NCBI GenBank assembly: GCA_019454045.1
Contig: SKCR01041530.1
Coordinates: 47,593-111,592, forward strand
Direction: 5' to 3'
Length of the DNA: 64,000 nucleotides
Source: Zanthoxylum bungeanum
Taxonomy: Eukaryota; Streptophyta; Magnoliopsida; Sapindales; Rutaceae
Shown here: one piece after another, positions 59,386-64,000 of the stretch
How positions within the stretch are numbered: position 1 is the first letter of the stretch
How the letters are laid out: every line of letters starts with the position of its first letter
Program-made: the position numbers and the translations under genes
Notes under the pieces: model-generated
Told to the model about the DNA's origin: nothing
The model's input: only the letters and a program-made list of their open reading frames with translations
Database searches by the model: none

Positions 59386-59640
59386 TTTTGTTCTCTCTCT
59401 TAACTGGATGGGTTGAAGAGAGAAATGACGAGCTGTATTTATGGATCCTGAAAAAGAGTGAGTAATAAAAGCACTAGTACCTACAAAATGATAATTGTCA
59501 GATAAACAGTAAAATAGATCGTGAAAGTCAAAAAGTTTAGATATTGTCGGCAAAAGTAAAGGAAATCAAAACAGTAAATTAAAGCAAATCAAAACAGTAA
59601 TTTAAAGTAAAGGAAATCAAAGCAATAAATTTAAAAAATC
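59386..59640 (-). other. Leader between protease and LOG gene in element F
   Basis: Non-coding spacer. Read on the minus strand it has three repeats of ATTACTGTTTTGATTT-type text and then a stretch shared with A and B (TTTTACTGTTTATCTGACAA, GGTACTAGTGCT, CATAAATACAGCTC). The LOG gene therefore moved together with about 150 bp of upstream sequence. Confidence 0.65.
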
Positions 59641-60407
59641 ATTAGGAATATCTGAATCTAATTGTGTACTTGATTTAAGAAAATTAGATGTACAAATTTT
59701 CGTAGGATCGGATAAACTCCCCTGAATATATTCATTCATAATTGGTTCAATTAGTTCCATGCTCTCGTCTTCATTGTCTTCATCATATGGTTGTTTGCAC
59801 ATATTAAAAATATTTAGCTCTAACGCCATATTGTCAAAAGACAAATTCATGATTTCATTCATGTAATTAATTAAAGCATTAGTTGTTGCTAAAAATGGGC
59901 GACCAAGTATTACAGGAATTGGCTTATAACAGTCTGCTACAAGTTCTGTTTCCAAGACAATAAAATCCACATGATATATGAATTTATCGACTTATAATAA
60001 CACATCTTCAACAATTCCTTTTAGTACATTGACTGATCTATCGGCAAGTAAAGAGTAGTTGAGGTTGGTTTTAACTCGCCAATATTAAGTTGTTGGTAAA
60101 CCGAAAATGGAAGCAAATTGACACTGGCTCCAAGATCAAGTAAAGCATGTTCAATTTTTTGATTTCCAATCATACATGAAATAGTTGGACAACCAGGGTC
60201 TTTGTATTTTAATGCATTATTGGTTGAGAGAATGAAACTTACCTGTTCAGCTAGAAAATCTTTTTTTCTTACCTGATGTTTTCTTTTAACGGTGCACAAG
60301 TCTTTCAGAAATTTGGCATAAGATGGTATTTGTTGGATGACATCTAACAAAAGAATATTGATCTTTACTTGTTTGAATATTTCATATATCTCTGGGGAAT
60401 GGTTCAA
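59617..60407 (-). pseudogene. Element F aspartic protease
   Basis: Read on the minus strand, 60407-60021 carries VIQQIPSYAKFLKDLCTVKR (the segment before the protease), then HALLDLGASVNLLPFSVYQQ with an intact DLGAS catalytic motif. A short break (about 60020-59971) is followed by 59970-59617 with PVILGRPFLATTNALINYMN. The frame is broken only once or twice, so this is better preserved than in A or B. RT sequence, which should follow, is absent. Confidence 0.85.
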
Positions 60408-62049
60408 TTTCTTTATTTTTAATGCCTGAGGAAATGGAGGTGCATGAGAAAAATTATTATCATCAATGATGGGTAATGGTTCATCAACTCATTCCTTACC
60501 CTCTGAATCTGATTTATTTTCAACTTCGCAAGGTTCAAGAATAGGTATCTGGATGACCTTACCACTGCGAAGAGTAATAACATATTTGACTTCGTCTATA
60601 TGTTGACTACCAGAACTACCCCCGTGCGAGTTTTGATGACTTTTGGGGTTTGGATGTGGTTGTGCATGAAACTTTCATTTCTCATTAATAGTTAAAGCAT
60701 ATGTGATTTTGGAGAAAGTATTTTTCATATCAATCCATGTTTGCACATTTTGATTATTGATGGCTTCTTGTTTCTCAATGAATGCATGCAAGGTATCCTT
60801 AAGGGTTTTCCTATGTGTGATATATGGTGCATAATTCTGGGAATTTCAGAAATTCTGGTGTACTTGGAGAGATTATTGCGACGGTTGTGCTTGGTTATCA
60901 TTCCTCCAATTGAAGTTTGGATGATTTCTCCAACCAGAATTGTAGGTTTGGGAGTATGGGTTTGGATTTGGTTTATTGAAAGTGTTTATGGAATTGACTT
61001 GATCGTGGAGACATTCTTGCAGAGCTGGCAAAGTTGGGCAAACTTGTGTGACATGTTCATGTGAATTACATATTTGACATGTGACTTCTTGAACTGACTT
61101 GACATGATCACTTTTCCTCAGTTCTAATACCTCAACTTTTTTAGCTAGAGATGCATACTTAGTAGAAAGGTCAGGGTCTTCCCTAAGATTAAATATACCT
61201 ATACTAGATGGATGTGGTTTTACAGGCGACTCATAAGTGCCGTTTGTGTCCCATTGTTATGCATTCTCTACTATGTGCTCTAGGTAATATAGTGCATCTT
61301 CGGAATTTTTATCCATAAACTCACCATTACACATCATCTCCACTACTTATCTACCCTGGGGTGTTAAACCCTCGTAGAAATAGGCAACCAGCCTCCATGT
61401 TTCAAACCTGTGATGTGGATAAATATTCAACATCTCTTTAAATATCTCCCAATATTGGTAAAGTGTTTCCCCCGACGCTTGTGTGAAAGTTTTGATTCTC
61501 CTCTTAAATTAGTTTGTCCTGTGCATGGGAAAGAATTTTTTCGAAAACTGTTCTTGCAAATCATCTCATGTTCTTATGGACCCTGACCTAAGGTTCTGCA
61601 GCCAAATTTTAGCTTTATCCTTTAAAAAAATGGAAAAAAAAACTTTAATCAATTATATTCATGCTGCAATTTTGGTATGTGCATGTGTTACATACCTCTT
61701 CAAATTCTCTTAAGTGCTGATGAAGATTTTCTGATTCTAGACCGTGGAATATGAGTAAAAGTTGGATGACATCTGGCTTAAAATTAAAACGTGCTGCATC
61801 TGGGGGAAAAATAATGCAAGATAGTGATCCTATCTTATAGGGATTCATGAATTGTCTGAGTGTCCTATGATGATTAAGATCGTCATGCTGAGACTCGTTT
61901 TTTTCCTGATCAACTGGGTTTTCAACTCGGGCAGGTTGATTTTCATTTTTGTTATCGGCCATTTTGACAGATGATGAAGGTGATGGAGACTCTCTATTTA
62001 ATCTACCACTAGATGATCGAGACCAATATTTCATGCAACCTAAATGCAA
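60408..62049 (-). pseudogene. Element F gag
   Basis: Read on the minus strand: start near 62049 or, more likely, at MADNKNENQPARVENPVDQE (about 61962), then the Athila gag core (IIFPPDAARFNFKPDVIQLL, HGLESENLHQHLREFEE). Further blocks are readable in broken frames. At about 61079-61038 there is a good zinc knuckle, CQICNSHEHVTQVC (CX2CX4HX4C), followed by NPYSQTYNSGWRNHPNFNW. The C-terminus has ITLRSGKVIQIPI and FPQALKIKKLNHSPEIYEIF, running into the protease. Stops and indels around 61100-61640 break the capsid C-terminal part. Confidence 0.83.
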
Positions 62050-62277
62050 ACTATATGATAAAATTTAAAAATGCAAATACAATACTTACAAAAAGAAAAT
62101 AATAAACAAGTGAAAAAAGGAAAAAATAATTAAATTAAAATTAAAATTAAAACTGACAAAAAGAAAAAAAGAAAATGAGATGCAGAAAATATAATCACTA
62201 TATATATATATATATAAAGAAAAGAAAAAAATAATAATAATAATAATTACAACGATTATTCTATCTACTAAATTTAT

Positions 62278-62295
62278 TCCCCGACAACAGCGCCA
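62278..62295 (-). other. primer-binding site of element F
   Basis: Minus strand TGGCGCTGTTGTCGGGGA, two bases from the A/B site, about six bases from the LTR end at 62302. Confidence 0.82.
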
Positions 62296-62301
62296 AAAAC
62301 T

Positions 62302-63540
62302 TGACACGGTCAAAAAGTGGTTCTTTACTCCCAAGTATAAGAGTGTCGAAGTAATAAAATAACCTGGTAAGTCCGGGTTCAATCCACATGAAATAAATTT
62401 AGTAAAACAAAATAACAATTCGAGTGAAATAAAAATATTGGATTTGTTTGAAGTGGTGGAAAATTTTATATTGAACTACAACAATATATTAAAATGTCGG
62501 AGTTAGGAGATCCACTCTTAATATTTCAAATATAGAGAAATCTTATTTTTTTTATAATATACAAATTGTTATTATTACCCAGTTAATTTACCTCAGGAAT
62601 TAATTATGTTAAAACATATAAAACCAGTCATAAAGGCAGTGATAACATTTGTCTATAACAAGTTCAGTTAGGTACTCAATTATGCCAAAAAAAATAAAAT
62701 CAGCCATATAGGTGGTAGCAAAATTTTTCAATAATTAATCCAGATTTAAATTACTTATAAATAATATTAATCTATATTCTCATATTAAGATCTTCACGTT
62801 TTATCCCAACATGATGAAATTAGCTACTCATGATTTGAAAAAAAACATGCATAATTTAATTACCGAAAGAAAAAGAAATTACAATAAAGCTTAAAAAAAC
62901 AAAACACATAAGATACTCTCTCACAAATTCTATAAGAGAACTTTGAAAGAAAGCATGAAGAAAAATGAGAGGTGAGCACCTCTATTTATAGTAAAAGTGT
63001 TCATCTCTCAATTATTAATTACAATTTTACAAATCAAATACAAACAACAATTTTTACTAATTTATTTTTTTCTCTTTCCTTTTTTGACTTTTTTTTATTT
63101 TTTTTTTGTTAATAATTTTTCAAACATGACCACAATCCACTTAAAGTGGATTATGGCATTTCAACTTTTATTTTATTATTTTATTTTTTACTTTTTTTAT
63201 TTTTTATTTTTTTTAGTTTATTTTCTAATAATTAAAATTACATGCAATACATATTGCCGTCTTCATCAATTTCGACCTTGAAAACCTCAGAACTATAAAT
63301 TCTTGCAAACATCAACGTTGTAGATATTTGAGTCTTCTTTCATCTGGAACTGGAATCGGCTCAATCTGATATCAGAGTAACAAGTTATGGCCAAATTACG
63401 AAAATTGCGCAAAGTTGAAATTTCTGAAATTGTATACTGTTAGAACGCCCTTTCAAGTTTTCGGCCTCCAAAATCCAAATGTCATGTCCATTTTTCTAGT
63501 TATGCATCTAAGGTATTATTTCACTTACATAAGAAATAAA
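62302..63540 (-). repeat. 5' LTR of element F (right end approximate)
   Basis: Matches 50933-51921 over its first 970 bp. Beyond 63271 it continues with text related to solo LTR C (CTTTCAAGTTTTCGGCCTCC, GCTCAATCTGATATCAGAGT). TATAAATA on the minus strand is at 62990-62983. It contains GCCATATAGGTGGTAGCAAA, the counterpart of the TACCGCC...GGCTGG repeats of the A/B LTR. The outer terminus could not be placed by TSD. Confidence 0.72.
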
Positions 63541-63689
63541 AATCATAATAAAAATATATAAAACATAAATTTAATTATTATTTTACAAATGTGCTAAATT
63601 AAGGGGATTAATGAAATTATAAGTGTAAAATGATTTAATAAAATAAAGGTCAATCTAAAAAAAATACATATTCCAATAGTGTGTGATTT
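63541..63689. other. AT-rich stretch without recognisable feature
   Basis: No ORF or repeat boundary could be supported. It may include the outer end of the F LTR. Confidence 0.4.
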
Positions 63690-63835
63690 GTCTTGTAGTA
63701 TATTGAAATAGTGTATCTTACTTTGAGGTCATGAGTTCAAATCAAGGGAGTGTGTTTCTTGTAAAAGTTTGGAACAACCGGTGGTTTTATCTGTTCCGCT
63801 TAAGCCCGAAAGGGGTGGTTTGGCAGCGGGATTTC
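63690..63835 (+). mobile_element. SINE-like element
   Basis: GAGTTCAAATC (box B-like) is preceded by a TAGTATATTGAAATAGTGT segment that could be a decayed box A, then GTGTTTCTTGTAAAAG and CCGCTTAAGCCCGAAA shared with 50795-50932. It ends in an AT-repeat tail, as many plant SINEs do. Confidence 0.5.
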
Positions 63836-63844
63836 CAACGATTC

Positions 63845-63868
63845 AAATATATATATATATATATAAGT
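63845..63868 (+). repeat. TA dinucleotide repeat
   Basis: A run of about ten TA units at the 3' end of the SINE-like element. Another TA run lies at 62199-62217, next to an AAT run at 62231-62247. Confidence 0.85.
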
Positions 63869-64000
63869 AGTGTTTTTCTAAAAAAAATTCGGTCTTCAAT
63901 TTAATAAAACGAAATATATATAATGTTATAACTTAGTCATTATTTTATTAAAAAGAAAAATCACTCGCTAGAAATATATCCTCGAGAATGTACAGGGGAA
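63869..64000. other. No feature seen
   Basis: AT-rich, with no frame or repeat that I can support before the window edge. Confidence 0.5.

Larger units (their letters stand above)
50933..63540 (-). mobile_element. Element F: Athila-like, LOG-carrying, lacking RT to integrase
   Basis: Minus-strand element with LTR sequence at 50933-51921 (3', truncated) and from 62302 (5'). Read on the minus strand: LTR, primer site (62295-62278), gag with zinc knuckle, protease, LOG-like gene, hairpin and purine tract, LTR. RT, RNase H and integrase are absent. Element E sits inside the LOG gene. The LTR family differs from A/B. The right boundary near 63540 is approximate, because the left LTR copy is truncated and cannot define it. 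Confidence 0.82.

Noticed and set aside
63890..64000. Possible start of a further element at the right edge.
   Set aside because: No terminal repeat, primer site or coding text could be identified in the last 110 bases.

Overview
This window is plant nuclear heterochromatin, almost certainly from a flowering plant. It is AT-rich and is built nearly entirely of nested LTR retrotransposons and their fragments. I see no intact host gene, rRNA or tRNA gene. Primer-binding sites of plant type, Athila-, Tat- and Copia-like gag proteins and 5-bp target-site duplications (TSDs) support this. The species cannot be named from the sequence.

Layout, left to right. (1) 1-11918: a decayed minus-strand Copia element (gag at 541-1573), whose LTR is split by a 9.4-kb non-coding element at 1963-11333. 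That element has 2.6-kb LTRs, a 4.2-kb internal region without open frames and a perfect GGTTC TSD, so it is LARD-like. (2) 11919-13626 and 50045-50794 are two halves of one minus-strand LTR related to the LARD LTR, split by a 36.4-kb insertion. (3) That insertion, 13627-50044, is Athila-like Ty3/gypsy element A. It holds a second copy of its family, B (20182-29939), inserted in gag; a minus-strand solo LTR (C, 16779-18819); and a gag-only Tat/Ogre-like element (D, 32871-43030) inserted in the reverse transcriptase. A 4.3-kb block of LTR plus gag start is duplicated in tandem, with a chimeric LTR between the copies, the expected product of unequal crossing-over between the 5' LTRs of A and B. 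(4) 50933 to about 63540: minus-strand Athila-like element F (gag, protease, no polymerase), interrupted at 53001-58825 by a third Athila-like element, E.

The most striking content is a captured plant gene. A, B and F each carry, between the pol (or protease) region and the 3' LTR, an intron-less copy of a LONELY GUY (LOG) type cytokinin riboside 5'-monophosphate phosphoribohydrolase gene. A and B belong to one LTR family and F to another, so the cargo is an established feature of an Athila-like lineage rather than a chance insertion. In A and B it follows a second accessory ORF of unknown function with a four-cysteine motif. All three LOG copies are now broken (one stop in A; a stop and a frameshift in B; a frameshift and the insertion of E in F), but the family motifs are retained, fully so at PGGxGTxxE in F. 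Downstream lie two small conserved RNA-structure candidates: an 18-nt hairpin with a GNRA-type loop (A, B, F, variant in E) and a roughly 120-nt multi-hairpin block (A, B, E).

None of the elements looks autonomous now. A has the full gag-PR-RT-RH-IN order but many stops; B lacks RT, RNase H and most of integrase; D encodes only gag; E lacks pol; F lacks RT to IN; the LARD encodes nothing. Boundaries given as TG...CA with TSD are firm. The left edge of element G, the right edge of F, the SINE-like pieces and the domain limits inside decayed pol are approximate.
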